The position numbers and the translations under genes were made by a program. 64,000 nt of DNA from Bugula neritina (Eukaryota; Bryozoa; Gymnolaemata; Cheilostomatida; Bugulidae), in contig OZ037773.1 of assembly GCA_964035545.1 (NCBI GenBank), forward strand, positions 3,141,751 to 3,205,750. The letters are read 5' to 3'. Below the pieces are notes generated by a model. It saw only the letters and a program-made list of their open reading frames with translations, had not been told where the DNA came from and searched no databases. This document shows, piece after piece, positions 1-16,133 of the stretch (position 1 is the first letter of the stretch; each line of letters starts with the position of its first letter).

Positions 1-3000
1 AACTACAACAAGTGTTTTGTTTTTTTATCATTATTTGTGATTTTGTTGTTGGTGAAATAATTTATGCACAGTTCATGTGGAAAATGCTTTAATTATTTTT
101 TTAAGTGTTGTTAATTAGAAAGATGTACTAGTTTTCTTTAAAAAGCTGTATGAAGTATTTTGATATTGACACACATGCACGCAAGTTTAAAATGTTTATC
201 AAATAAATTTATTATACAGCTTAAACTTTGATTAAAACAAATACTCTAGTTCAAATTTTTTGAAACATTAGCTAATAGTTTTTATTATATAGAACAGCAA
301 TTGCATGCATCCTATAGCATACCAAGCACTAATTGGTTTAGCATGACAGTATATAAATATTCAAGTACTAAAATGCAAATATATAACAAATATTTTTATT
401 TTTTGTTTTATATTTATTATAATAGATAATAGTGGTGTTTTTTGTATTCTATCAACTGCCTGACTGTGTATGTGCTATGATCATGCTTCATGTACTTCAA
501 CCTCTTTCTGCTCATGCACTTTTCACAAAAACTGTTATATCTCGTGCAAAATCAATGTAATATGCTGTGATCGTTCTTTCATTAAACATTTTCATAGCTA
601 TATAATAATTATTGAAATATAACCAAATTTTCAAGTAGAATTATTATTAGTTATAGCAATTTAAAATATATATAGTTGGAGATCCTAAACTAAAATATTT
701 AAATGCAGTGTTGAGCAAGGCCTCGTCACAAAAAAGAGTTTTGGTATGGATTTAGAATAGATGGTTTAGTAAAGCTTACACATTTATTAATTTTTCTAAA
801 TCATAAAAACAACAACCAAAATAATGTAAATAATGTAATGTACTATATTTACGTCACAAGACAGTGCTAAAAGACTATCACAGGTTCGGTTAATTGATCT
901 CTATACTAACGCACTACCATGCGTATAAGTCTATACAACATAATATTACATATGCTGTGTCACATTGTTTGACCTCATTGTTATTAGATATAATGTAAAA
1001 GGGACACAGAGGTGACAAAATGATAACTATATTATTGTGAATGATTACGCGTAGTGGTTATTTGATAATTGTATCATGCTATAGGAGATAGATTCCAAAA
1101 TAATTCATGACTTCCATTTTTGCCAGATTAATTACTATATATAAACAGTGTAGCGACTCCATGTGTATATCAATCCTTGCAAGCATGAATGTATCTTAAC
1201 AATTCTCATACTATTTCTCACTCAATTTTTCACATTTCTCATTATAATATCCTTTTATAAATGTCCAATTAGAACAAGATTTATGCCAAAACACATTGCA
1301 AGTTAAGTTCATGAATTTACAATCATTGCGTATACTTACAGCAAAAAATACTAATAATTGGGTAATTCTAAAATTTGAGACAACTAAAATGCTTCAAACA
1401 AAATAAATGCTGCAATAAATTGGAAAAAAAATCACTAGATATCTAGTGATTTTTTTTTCAGTTTATTGCAGCATTTATATAAGCGCTATTTTTTAATCAA
1501 GAAAATTCACTCTGATTTTGAAAAGCATTAATAAGAAACTTTTAAAAAATATATCAAAAACACCAAGAGTTTGGAGAAAACAGCATTCCTTATTATTTCA
1601 CAATACATGAACGCTTTATCGACGAGTTATTTATCCGATTAATCTTTTATTATACTTTTTGCCAATTCTAAAAAACCTTGAGGTAAAAAAATTATAGTAT
1701 AGCCTATAATAAACTACTCTGGTACTTTTAGTAAAGTTTATATAATAGCATCTGGAAAAGGTTTGATTGCCAAATATATTAGTATTAGAGTAAATATATG
1801 TAAATAACTTGAATGTTTAGTTTCAACATAACTTACAAATTACTTTTTGAAAAATTGCTTTACTATAGTTGATGATTTCTTGCCTTGTAATAAGAACTTA
1901 TTGCATCATTTTTTGACCAGAAAAATGATAATCACACAAGCATGTTCAAATTTTAATGCAAGAAAGCATTTATCACTTCATTTGACTGCATACTCAATTT
2001 TTGGCAAGAAATTTATATCAAAAATAAAATAGTTTTTAGATAATTTTTCTACAATTTTAAATAAATTTTTGGGTGTACTAAACTTAACTTTAGATTAAAA
2101 TATTTCAAAAGCTTAGACAGAGACTAATTGGCTAAAAAATCTAAACATCTTCAAACTTGGTGTTTTGCCAAAAATTAAAATCTGAGCTCATTGATTATAT
2201 ATAAAATGATTTCTAGCATTTTTCTTTATTTTTTCAAACTGCCAATGAGTTCTAAAGTCCTTTAGCAGAGGTGCGATAAACGCAACATTTTAATGATACA
2301 ATAAATTGAGTGAGTCAACTAATTTAACTCTGTATTATATACATACATGAACAAGGTAAGAAAAACACTGTTGTATTCTAAGATGTTTTCTATACTGCAA
2401 GTTGATCGAGTTGGATGACTTGAATATATATAACAATGAAAATCTCATTCATCTCACAAAACTGCATTGTCTTGTGTTTTATAAGTGCATTACCCACAAT
2501 ATCAAAAATATAATAATGCACTATTTACCATTTCCTGTTTATCTAGCAATCTATCAAAATTATATGTTACTATAATATGGTTTATTACAAGCTCATAGTC
2601 AAATTACATGACTTGACAATATCCTAAAGCAATGAACCTCCCCCACAATGTGCATTCTACATATATGAAGATTATCAGTTGATAGTCTGCAGAAAATATT
2701 TTTTATAAATCATTTAGCAAAGCTTTGACATTATTTAACTTAATGGTATGTTTTTGAGATTTAATTGAAGGCAACAAACTGGATAAAGATTAGGAAATGT
2801 TAGATTAATAATTATTTCCTATTGATTGAAGTTATTAGCCAATCAACTTTAAGCTGCATGCAATACCCTAGGGAACTATAGAAAACATATATATAACTAC
2901 AGTCTATATATAGTGTCTACCTGAAAAGGTCTATAATATATTAACTGCAGCTACATGTGTACATTAACTGACAATTTTTAAACATTTGAATGGTAACATA

Positions 3001-3085
3001 TTTGTTTTTACTGATGAGCACACCTATCACTGGTAGTTTCCATAGTATTCTTTGCACCGATATTTGTAGTTTATTAAGTATTTAT
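1..3085. repeat. Left arm of giant inverted repeat P1
   Basis: This stretch reappears in reverse complement at about 5816-8830 with only scattered differences. For example, the tract around 1040-1110 (MluI-like ACGCGT core, GTAGTGGTTATTTG) is mirrored at 7755-7830. A third, partial copy in the same orientation lies at 10141-11050. The arm is AT-rich and I see no convincing coding exon; the one 61-codon open frame at 1847-2032 has no domain and no conservation of frame in the other arm. No transposase or terminal signature was recognised, so the origin of the arm is unknown. Confidence 0.85.
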
Positions 3086-3934
3086 ATCAATGTTAGTTTG
3101 TATTTGTTAGTGACTATATATAGCTAACATATTATTTGCTTAATTCAATTATGTTTGCTTACATAGGAAAGTATAATATTGAATGCGGTATCATCCAAAG
3201 TTGCACAATTGAACACAGCAAAAGAATATATAATATAAAGTTTTGTTTTTATTTATATTTTTATACTTATATATAGCATAAATCAAACTGATCTAACATT
3301 TATAGGAACAAAAAGAATAAAATATGAATACTCTTTTTTTTCTTTTTAATTACCATGATTATCTTTCTGTACATTGGGTGAGTTGAATATAATCATATTA
3401 GGTAAATTATTTGTAAAACTTCTTTTCATATTTAGTATTACACATGCAGTAATATATATTCAAAAACATTTTGGAAACAATTGTCAATATTACTTGTATT
3501 TATAATATTGTATACTTATAACTGACTATAATACAATGGACATATCATACGCTGCAAAAATTATAATAATATTTCTTATAAAGGAGCTTGAATAAATATT
3601 CTGCATGTGGAAGCTCCATATTACAAATATTAAAATTTAGCAGCTGTTGTGAAATAATTTCCAGAAACCGATGGTGCACATTTTTTGCACATGTGTAGGA
3701 AAATAGTCATCAAATTTGATACATGACTGCACTGATTTAAGGCCTGCGCTTTCTATTTAACATTTAATTATTGATGACACAATGCTGTTAGTTAACTATT
3801 ATTTTGTTCTTGTAACATATAACCAGAAACATATATATGCTGATATTTATAAAATCATCTTGATTTTTATATTTTTCACAATAAAACAAATGCAATGCAT
3901 TCATGGCAAGTTTATAAGTGTCATTTTTAAATAC
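3086..3934. other. Gene-free AT-rich spacer of palindrome P1
   Basis: The stretch between the palindrome arms has no mirrored counterpart in the window. I see no open frame, RNA gene or repeat in it beyond simple AT-richness. Confidence 0.6.
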
Positions 3935-4244
3935 GTAGCTTTTTGAAATTCACAATTTTAAAACTATAAAAAATTTTTTATAAAATGTTTGAGCTTTTAT
4001 AGAGTTACTTCAATTATTAGTTCATTTGCTGCTGACATTGCATTAGGCAAGCTGAAAATTAAAATAAAAGCAATTATACCAATATGTTATATATAAAGTG
4101 TTAAATTTGCTTTCATATTCACATCAATAAAAGCTCAAAAATTTTATAAAAATGGTTAAAATAATCAACAAAAAAACCAATCTCTAAAAACCCATGCATA
4201 AGATTTTATTTATAGCTTCAAAATTATGAATTTCAAAAAGCTAT

Positions 4245-4245
<1 letters not shown>
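3935..4245. repeat. Small palindrome around a shared 115-bp core
   Basis: The flanks mirror each other: AGCTTTTTGAAATTCA near 3937 returns as TGAATTTCAAAAAGCT near 4227, and GAGCTTTTAT near 4001 returns as ATAAAAGCTC near 4127. The loop, about 4010-4127, closely matches the loop of a different palindrome at 9431-9547 (both contain TTCATTTGCTGCTGACATTG), although the stems there are unrelated in sequence. The same core thus sits at the centre of two different stems. Confidence 0.75.

Positions 4246-4246
<1 letters not shown>

Positions 4247-4310
<64 letters not shown>
4247..4310. repeat. (TA)n microsatellite abutting the hammerhead array
   Basis: A pure TA run of about 64 bp ends exactly where the first 272-bp unit begins. 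Confidence 0.95.
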
Positions 4311-4313
<3 letters not shown>

Positions 4314-4317
4314 CAAT

Positions 4318-4362
4318 CTGTGGACAGCAGCTGTTTCGGGGTTTGTCCCCTCATCAGCACAG
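4318..4362 (-). ncRNA. Type I hammerhead ribozyme, unit 1
   Basis: Read on the minus strand the order is: stem I 5' strand CTGTG; conserved core CTGATGA; stem II GGGG with loop ACAAA and CCCC; conserved GAAA; short stem III ACAG, loop CTG, CTGT; cleavage-site C (as in GUC); stem I 3' strand CACAG. All invariant core positions of the hammerhead (C3 to A9, G12-A13-A14, the A15.1-U16.1 pair, H17) are present. Predicted self-cleavage lies between plus-strand positions 4323 and 4322. The very short stem III is typical of satellite and retrozyme hammerheads, which often work best as tandem dimers, and that matches the head-to-tail array. Not tested for activity. Confidence 0.92.
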
Positions 4363-4589
4363 AACAGAGTACCATGGCCCACACCTTCGCAATAGTAGAA
4401 ACTTATGTTTCTACTAAAGCATATTTAAAAGGTGTGTAAACTCAAGCCAGAGAGCTCAAGTGACTCTAGGGGTCACCTAGGAGTCACGAGCCTTGCAAAA
4501 TGCTAGCAGCTTGAGTTTGTGACCATGGTGAGAGAGCTCAATCACTGAATGTCATTGCTGAGCATTAAGTGAGAGCATAATACCTCAAT

Positions 4590-4634
4590 CTGTGGACAGC
4601 AGCTGTTTCGGGGTTTGTCCCCTCATCAGCACAG
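4590..4634 (-). ncRNA. Type I hammerhead ribozyme, unit 2
   Basis: Core and stems are identical to unit 1. One monomer released by cleavage at units 1 and 2 would be a 272-nt RNA. Confidence 0.92.
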
Positions 4635-4861
4635 AACAGAGTACCATGGCCCACACCTTCGCAATAGTAGAAACTTATGTTTCTACTAAAGCATATTTAA
4701 AAGGTGTGTAAACTCAAGCCAGAGAGCTCAAGTGACTCTAGGGGTCACCTAAGAGTCACGAGCCTTGCAAAATGCTAGCAGCTTGAGTTTGTGACCATGG
4801 TGAGAGAGCTCAATCACTGAATGTCATTGCTGAGCATTAAGTGAGAGCATAATACCTCAAT

Positions 4862-4906
4862 CTGTGGACAGCAGCTGTTTCGGGGTTTGTCCCCTCATCA
4901 GCACAG
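4862..4906 (-). ncRNA. Type I hammerhead ribozyme, unit 3
   Basis: All core positions and the three stems are unchanged from unit 1. Confidence 0.92.
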
Positions 4907-5133
4907 AACAGAGTACCATGGCCCACACCTTCGCAATAGTAGAAACTTATGTTTCTACTAAAGCATATTTAAAAGGTGTGTAAACTCAAGCCAGAGAGCT
5001 CAAGTGACTCTAGGGGTCACCTAGGAGTCACGAGCCTTGCAAAATGCTAGCAGCTTGAGTTTGTGACCATGGTGAGAGAGCTCAATCACTGAATGTCATT
5101 GCTGAGCATTAAGTGAGAGCATAATACCTCAAT

Positions 5134-5178
5134 CTGTGGACAGCAGCTGTTTCGGGGTTTGTCCCCTCATCAGCACAG
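5134..5178 (-). ncRNA. Type I hammerhead ribozyme, unit 4
   Basis: The ribozyme is unchanged from unit 1. This unit's only obvious difference is outside it (GAGCTTAAG for GAGCTCAAG). Confidence 0.92.
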
Positions 5179-5405
5179 AACAGAGTACCATGGCCCACAC
5201 CTTCGCAATAGTAGAAACTTATGTTTCTACTAAAGCATATTTAAAAGGTGTGTAAACTCAAGCCAGAGAGCTTAAGTGACTCTAGGGGTCACCTAGGAGT
5301 CACGAGCCTTGCAAAATGCTAGCAGCTTGAGTTTGTGACCATGGTGAGAGAGCTCAATCACTGAATGTCATTGCTGAGCATTAAGTGAGAGCATAATACC
5401 TCAAT

Positions 5406-5450
5406 CTGTGGACAGCAGCTGTTTCGGGGTTTGTCCCCTCATCAGCACAG
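5406..5450 (-). ncRNA. Type I hammerhead ribozyme, unit 5
   Basis: Last complete ribozyme of the array. The following partial unit keeps only its first few bases and has lost the ribozyme. Confidence 0.92.
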
Positions 5451-5696
5451 AACAGAGTACCATGGCCCACACCTTCGCAATAGTAGAAACTTATGTTTCT
5501 ACTAAAGCATATTTAAAAGGTGTGTAAACTCAAGCCAGAGAGCTCAAGTGACTCTAGGGGTCACCTAGGAGTCACGAGCCTTGCAAAATGCTAGCAGCTT
5601 GAGTTTGTGACCATGGTGAGAGTGCTCAATCACTGAATGTCATTGCTGAGCATTAAGTGAGAGCATAATACCTCAATCTGTGAGAGCATAATACCT

Positions 5697-8830
<3,134 letters not shown>

Positions 8831-10140
8831 TTGTTGTATTTTAAAAAACATGAAGATTACAAACAAAGTTACTTATCACATAATTTCTATTTTTTTTCTA
8901 GAATAAAATAATAATATGACATCATATTATTATAATAAAGAAAATGTTAATTGAAGAGTGATGGCTATATATCCGATGTTCTTATTCAACAAATTTACAG
9001 AAAATGATAATCAGTAAATAGAGATCTGTTTTCTCCTCTACATTTACAGGCACTTCCAAAGAATTTATAACTGGAGTATCCTACAAATTTGCAATTTCTT
9101 CTGCAACGGTCTCTTAAATTAGGAAGTTTATACGATAGCTAGCCTCTGTTCTTGAAACTGTTAACAATTGTATAGAATAAGAATGCCTCAACAAGTTTGT
9201 TACATTGCACTAATGTAGGATATAAGTATACTATTTTACAGCATATAGTATATTATTATAGCTAGCAAATTATATTCAAAGCAGTACTTGATATGCAAGT
9301 TATATAAAATTGGTAAAAACCTTTAACAGGTTTTAATGTAAAACTCAGTTGAAAATATTTCACCTCTTTAATTGACGACATTGCTTTGATTGATTTCATT
9401 ACGAGACATTATTACGTAAATTGAACAATTATAGAGTTACTTAGATTATTAGTTCATTTGCTGCTGACATTGCATTAAGCAAGCTAATATTTAGAATAAA
9501 AGCAATTATACTAATATGTTATATAAAGTGTTAAATTTGCTTTCATATTCACATTGTTCAATTTACGTAATAATAATTTGTAATGAAATCAATCAAAGCA
9601 ATGTCATCAAATTTTACATTAAAACCTGTTGGAGGTTTTTACCAATTATATAATAACTTGCATATCAAGTACTGCTTTGAATATAATTTGCTAGCTATAA
9701 TAATATACCATAATATGCTGAAAAAATAGTATACTTATACCTTGCACTATAGTGAAATGTAACAAACTTGCTGAGATATTCTTATTCTATACCATTGTTA
9801 ACAGTTTTAAGAACAGAGGCTAGCTATCGTATAAACTTCCTAATTTAAGAGACCGTTGCATAAGGAATTGTAAATTTGTAGGATACTCTGGTTACAAATT
9901 CTTTGGAGGTGCCTATAAATGTAGAGGAGAAAACAGATCTCCATTTACTGGTTATCATGTGCTGTAAACTTATTGAATAAGAACATCGGATATATAGCCA
10001 TCACTCTTCAATTAACATTTTCTTTATTATATTAATATGATGTCATATTATTATTTTATTCTAGAAAAAATATATAAATTATGTGATAAGTAACTTTGTT
10101 TGTAATCTTCATGTTTTTTTAAAATACAAGTGGTACATTT
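8831..10140. repeat. Palindrome P2 with shared core at its centre
   Basis: Arms 8831-9430 and 9548-10140 mirror each other. Examples are GGCTAGCTATCGTATAAACT at 9819-9838 against its complement near 9131, and CTCTACATTTACAG near 9040 against a mirrored match near 9920. The loop, 9431-9547, is the same 115-bp core found at 4010-4127. Mirror symmetry continues outward into 7960-8830 and 10141-11050, giving a palindrome of roughly 3 kb. No coding potential seen. Confidence 0.8.
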
Positions 10141-10757
10141 ATAATACAACAAGTGTTTTTTTTCTTAATATTACCGGTATTTGTGATTTTGTTGTTAGTA
10201 AAGTAATTTATGCACAGTTTATGTGGAAAATGCTTTAATTATCTGTGTTTATATAGTGTTAATAATTAGAAAGATGTACTAATTTTGCAAAAAGCTGCAT
10301 GTATGAATTATTTTGATATTGACACACATGCACGTAAGTTTAAAATGTTTATCGAATAAATTTATTATACAGCTTAAACTTTGATTAAAACAAATATTCT
10401 AGTTCAAATTTTTTGAAACATTAGCTAATAGTTTTTATTATATATAACAGCAATTGCATGCATCCTATAGCATACCAAGCACTAATTGGTTTAGCATGAC
10501 AATATATAAATATTCAAGTACTAAAATGCAAATATAATAAATATTTTTAGTTTTTGTTTTATATTAATTGTAATGGATAATATAGCGGTGTTTTTTGTAT
10601 TTTATAAATTGCTTGACTGTGTATGTGCTATGGTCATGCTTCATGTACTTCAACCTCTTTCTGCTCACTTTTCACAAAAACTGTTGTACCTCGTGCAAAA
10701 TCAATGTAATATGCTGTGATCGTTTTTTTATTGAACATTTTCATTATAGCTATATAA

Positions 10758-10838
<81 letters not shown>

Positions 10839-11050
10839 CCAAATTTCCAAGTAGAATTATTATTAGTTATAGCAATTTGAACTATATATATTATAGTTTG
10901 AAATCGTAAGCTAAAATATTTAAATGCAGTGTTGAGCAAGGTCTCGTCACAAAAAGGGCTTTGGTATGGATTTAGAATAGATGGTTTATAATGACGCTCA
11001 CACATTTATTAATTTTTCTAAATCATAAAAACTACAACCGAAATAATATA
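10141..11050. repeat. Third copy of the palindrome arm, with a (TA)n insertion
   Basis: Direct repeat of about 1-810, diverging after roughly 11050. A TA run at 10763-10837 interrupts it where the other copies have only AATTATTGAAATATAACC. Open frames here translate the microsatellite and are not genes. Confidence 0.8.
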
Positions 11051-12238
11051 TACAATATAATGTGTCAAAGCTTGTATAATACAAATAAAACTTGTAAAAA
11101 TATCATAGCAGACATCAAGATAATATTAGAAGATAAAAGCAGTAAATTCTCTCATAAAAGCATCATGCGGTAAAAAAATAGAAAATAGTAATAGAAGACA
11201 ATACATCTGTTTTCCTGACAAGCTAGTCATTTTTAAGCATAAACCTAGCTTTCTAAACAACTTTAAGTCACTTAAATTAAAACACGACTTAGGTTATATG
11301 AGTGGCTGCTCTAATGTTGTAAGAGTTTCTATCCTACCTTAAATACCAGCTGTCAATCATAAAAAGTAACTAAATCTAAGATAAGTAACAATCATATATT
11401 ATAGTCTGCTGATTATGGGAACACTTGTGATGACTTTACAAAGGAAAATAAATTAGTTCATAGCTGTTAACGCCCTTAATTAGAAGCTAACTTTAACTAA
11501 GGTGGTGGCTAAAATAAGACTCATATCTTTATTTAGTAGTTGTTTTTTGCAGAAAACATTAAATTACTTAAATCAATATAATCATCATTAAAATCTAAAA
11601 ATTAAAGTTCAACAATTTCCAGTGGTGTTTGCAACAATAAAGGCCATAATTATATTAACTCTTTGTTTAATTCTTTACATAATTTTTTTATTTCACAATT
11701 CAAATTTCTTTTAAATCACTGCTTGTGTTTTTATTAAACAGTAATTCTGACTATAGTGAATCTAAATGAGTCATACCTAAAGCTCTCATGGAAGAAGAGT
11801 TTACTTTTAATGGTATATAACTCTACAGGATCAGATCCTGTGTATATAGTTGCATCAAAACAGAAAGCGTTAGAATACTACATACTTGCATATTGATACT
11901 ACTTTAAGAGTTATCCATGACAAACGCAATAAAATGAATTAAAACTGTTAACTGCATGAAATCTAATTTTTTATATTAGGGCACTTCCAGGTTTTTTTTA
12001 AATAAATTAATTTAAGCATGATTTTGATATGAAAAATGAAGATTCTGAAATAGCCTTTAAAAATATGAATGATACTTTTTCTTGCAATGTATGAATCCAT
12101 CTATAATATATAGAAGTTGGAAATTTATCTATTACATCTTTTAATTAACTAAAAAGTAGATCTCCATTTCCGGCAATTAACTTGCATGTCAAAAAATATA
12201 AATGTTTGATTATGTACAAAAGCTCATTTTTAACTTGC
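11051..12238. other. AT-rich stretch without recognised features
   Basis: I see no exon, RNA gene or repeat family in this stretch. The 60-codon frame at 10991-11173 has no recognisable domain. Confidence 0.5.
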
Positions 12239-12240
12239 AG

Positions 12241-12642
12241 TGGCTGGAAAGTATACTTCTACTAAGACAGACAGAGATGGACTAATTTTATCTTGTACAG
12301 ATACAGAACATTTTAACTGGAAGGATGGAAATACTGAACAAACTACTCTCATCACCGTGTGAGAGTTATGAACATTCATGCACATGAGAATTTGTTTATA
12401 CTGTTTATACATCTTTCAGATTTGGCAAAAGCGGGTCTTTTTCGAAAGCCAGTTGTCAACCCTGGAAAATCTGATGTTAAACTAGAGTGTAGTCAACTTG
12501 TGGATGCTAATCCACCACCCTCTACCTTCACTTGGACATTTAATGGAATTGTGACTACAGAAACATCTAATAAGCTGACTTTGAGTTCTCAGACAGATGA
12601 TGTAACAGAAATAGCTTTGCGTACAGCTGAAAATTTTACGAG
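12241..12642 (+). pseudogene. Inverted receptor fragment: broken Ig2b and Ig3 exons
   Basis: The only receptor-like sequence on the plus strand. 12241-12357 matches the second half of the Ig2 domain (LSCTDTEHFNWKDGNTEQ), preceded by CAG, but lacks the exon's first codons (VNGNT in the intact genes). 12420-12642 matches Ig3 ([20 protein letters not shown]) after a good acceptor. It has lost the second Ig cysteine (TGT to CGT: LRTAEN for SCTAEN) and the GT donor that follows GAAAATG in the intact genes. No membrane or tail exon follows. It may be the displaced, inverted 3' half of the Ig exon-array gene at 16-20 kb, or a separate decayed gene. Confidence 0.8.
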
Positions 12643-14447
12643 TATAAAGCATTCTAACTTGCAGAAAAGAAACTGTTATACCATGCATCATAACATGCAG
12701 TGTGGGTATTATGATTTAGGTTGGGAGAAAAATTATTTGAGATGTCTTCGAAGCTGAAATGAGGTCTTCAGGTTCAACGAGTTCCTTCTAACGTAATACG
12801 CCATAGAGTAAGATGATCGGAAGACAGGATGTATTCTAAGTTTCTGACGTGAAAATTGTTGGAAAAGCAAACTAGGTAATGCTGGAAGTGGTAGTACCAT
12901 ATCCTCTCACTACAATATTATATATCCATGTAATTGTATATTAATTTTTATTTCATATATTACTGTTATATATGCATTGTTGTATGTTTACTTTATTCAT
13001 TTATGATGTTGCATCTATAGGCTGGCTTAAAGCTATTTAAATACCATCTTATGCTATTACGCTATTATATTTTCAATTGGACATTGATTGAATTACAAAT
13101 ACATTATGCATTGAACCTGTGAGCTATACTAACTAAATCATGCATGCATGTAAAGAAACAGAACCTTATTTATCAGTGTCTGTAATAAACATATACACCT
13201 AGATTACTATAGTATATGGGAACTCTATTGCGCATGATTAGTCATAGTATCTAGAACATATAACTGTTGTAATCATAAATTCCAAAATATACTAGAAACA
13301 GCTATTGAAAACATAGCTTGTAAGGGCCATTGATATGAACTATGTGATGCAATGTGTGCTATTTGGCAAGAAACGTGTTATAAATATCAGATACAAGTGT
13401 TATATAATATTCGTTTATAGCTGAACAATATATGTATGAAACATATGTGCATATTTCATCATATCATTTTGTATATTTTAATGTTGGAACTTCAACCTGC
13501 AATGAGTTAAACTCTAAAGCTAGAAATTGGCTAAAATGTAAAAAATGATAAAAATTATGTTGTAATTATAATGTGGAAAGTTAAATTAAATGTACTGTAT
13601 ATATGATATAGTAACTTTCTTCAAGTTTTGATATATAATTATATATTATATAAGACATTATATGATCTAAACTTAGAGAGTTGAAGGATGAAGTATCTTT
13701 TTTAATGAAGACAATGCATTCTTTTGTTGCTCCTGTGCTTTATAAAATTATATGAAAATAACATAATAATAAATGACAACTATTTAAATTAGGCAAACAA
13801 AATTGTTTGTTTTATGCAAATATAACTTTGGATCAGTCATAATTTTTCATTTACTTTCATATGAATATGCAGGGCAAACAGAATTGTTACACTGCATACA
13901 AATATCAGATACTATGATTTAGCTCAATCATATACTGTAAATCAAACAGGAAAAGCTATATGAATCTCATTTAGAATAGGAATGTTTAAAGATGCCAAGA
14001 TTAAGATATATAATACATGTTTTGTAGCTGTAAATAATCATACTCACCTTGATTGTGACATCTGATCCATCTATTATGGGACTGGAAATTACTTGCATAC
14101 AGATAACAAAGTTTGCAATATGAAAGTTAGATGCATGTTTTGCCTGGAGCAGAGCAAATTAAACCATGCAGCTGGTATAGAGGTATGCATGAGAATTTTT
14201 TTTTAACTAGTGTTGCACATAACCTTCTAAATTATTGCACTAACAATGTTGGTTAACAGCTATAGTTGTGAAATTTTATTTAACCATAATGTTTCTATTT
14301 TCAATTTTGGTAGAAAACAAACTCGTGATAAAGTTCTTAATTCTTCTAGACTATGTTCAGACTTTGTTACACCTGTTTAATACATGTAGTAGTTTTTAAT
14401 ATAACCAAATAAAGAAATATATATATACATGTAAAAAAAAATATATA

Positions 14448-14448
<1 letters not shown>
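12643..14448. other. AT-rich stretch without recognised gene
   Basis: The only internal similarity noticed is between about 12660-12720 and 13865-13925 (TGTTATACCATGCAT against TGTTACACTGCATAC and surrounding bases), probably an old short duplication. No exon or RNA gene seen. Confidence 0.5.
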
Positions 14449-14515
<67 letters not shown>

Positions 14516-14812
14516 AATCTGTGGACAGCAGCTGTTTCGGGATTTGTCCCCTCATCAGCACAGAACAGAGTACCATGGCCCACACCTTCGCAATAGTAAA
14601 ACTTATAGTTTTACTAAAGCATATTTAAAAGGTGTGTAAACTCAAGCCAGAGTGCTCAAGTGACTCTAGGGGTCACCTAGGAGTCACGAGCATTGCAAAA
14701 TGCTAGCAGCTTGAGTTTGTGACCATGGTGAGAGTGCTCAATCATTTAATGTCATTGCTGAGCATTAAATGAGAGCGTAATATATATATATATACATATA
14801 TATATTATGCTG
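14449..14812 (-). repeat. Solitary diverged 272-bp hammerhead unit between TA microsatellites
   Basis: 14513-14780 is a single copy of the repeat arrayed at 4311-5698. It is flanked by TA runs on both sides (14449-14512 and about 14780-14812), as the array is. It differs at several sites but keeps the unit's hairpins. In the GTAGAAAC/GTTTCTAC hairpin one G and its paired C are both gone (GTAAAAC/GTTTTAC), so pairing is preserved. Confidence 0.88.
14519..14563 (-). ncRNA. Type I hammerhead ribozyme, solitary copy
   Basis: Core CTGATGA, GAAA and the cleavage-site C are intact. Stem II is GGGG, loop ACAAA, TCCC, so one G-C pair has become a G-U wobble and the stem is kept. Stems I and III are identical to the array copies. 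Self-cleavage should still be possible, but a single unit cannot form the tandem arrangement. Confidence 0.88.
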
Positions 14813-16098
14813 GGGACCAGAGCATCAGTAGTTTTCAAATTGCTTTATTTCAAATTTTCTGGATCACTATACAATCAAGTCACAATTTAGTTATCACAGG
14901 CTATATACATATTTTGTAGCGTACGTATATAAATAAGTTATTTAACATATTGTGGTTTTTCACTGAATATAACTTCAGTTTTATGCCTTCAAGGGCCACA
15001 AAATGTAGGCTGGGAACCTCATCTGGCCTTGGGACTGCTTCTTGAACAGCCCTGCATTATACTAATTTTTCATGCATAGGCCTATATGTTGGTATAATTG
15101 TCTTGATTGTGTATTTTTGTTGATCCTGATACACCAACTCAAGCTGCTGTCTTGTTGAGAAGGGTAGTTGTGAGTGTTTATGTAAGTGTAAGTTTGTTTG
15201 CATAAATAGTATAATCATAAATTTATGCTGATATTAGCTCTTATAGCTGCAGTGGTAGATGTATATACTATACTATAGGTCCATTTACAGATGTGCCCGA
15301 CAGCAACAATCATTGTGGAGCCTGTTTTGGCAATAGCAAATTTGAAAATATTAGAATGCACATGCAGAGCTAAATATGGTCAAAACTAAACCATGCCTCT
15401 AAAGTATATTAACATAATTGGAAGTTTTTTATTTGTTGTCGTGAACATCTGCACAAGTAGAAATCAATGTGCATGTATTCTGTTATGGTTTTGTGAGTAG
15501 GACAGTTGAGGAAATTCAATAGAGTGTATACAAAACTACATCTTACATAAACTGCATTTTTAAAGCGTAGCATAATGAGAGTAAGTTTTTGATTAACTAC
15601 TGTAAACATTTGAACAATTTTATCATTAAATATTATTATTAATAACGCCTTTAGTTGATGCTGCCTTGTTTTATAACAACTAAAAACAATATATTTTTGA
15701 CAAATTTGGTTGCCAGTGTTAGACGCAATGTAGTTGAATGCTTTGGGTTCCAAAATGAGTGTTGAATACAAAACCATCACAGTACTGCATGCCTACATTG
15801 TAAGTTCATAAATTTATACTTAATTAGTTATATAATGCTGGTGGATAATAGTATAAAGTACAAAGTAAAATTAATCTAAGTTAATGTATTGAAAAAGTAA
15901 ACCTCTCTTAACAGCATTATGCTTATACTATCTTGGCTTTTCAATTTTGCTGAAATTGATGTATCATAATAGTAATACTAATAAGTGAATCTTCTGAGCT
16001 ATACCTCTGATTTTGACATGGTCAATAAACTAATTTTATATATTTTATATTTGTCTGATGCTATATCATGGTACAATGTATATACACTGTTTTTTCAT
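14813..16098. other. Gene-poor stretch left of the Ig exon array
   Basis: No Ig, membrane or tail exon is visible here on the minus strand, although this is where the 3' half of the exon-array gene would be expected. The 123-codon minus frame at 15409-15780 has no recognisable domain and I do not call it. Confidence 0.5.
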
Positions 16099-16133
16099 TT
16101 AAATAGTGCAGCTGTTTGTTTTACAAGGCTTAC

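Noticed and set aside
3014-3040. CTGATGA in the palindrome arm as a further hammerhead
   Set aside because: No GAAA and no stem II or III pairing follow it.
15409-15780. 123-codon minus-strand frame
   Set aside because: No recognisable domain, no splice context and no similar copy in the window.
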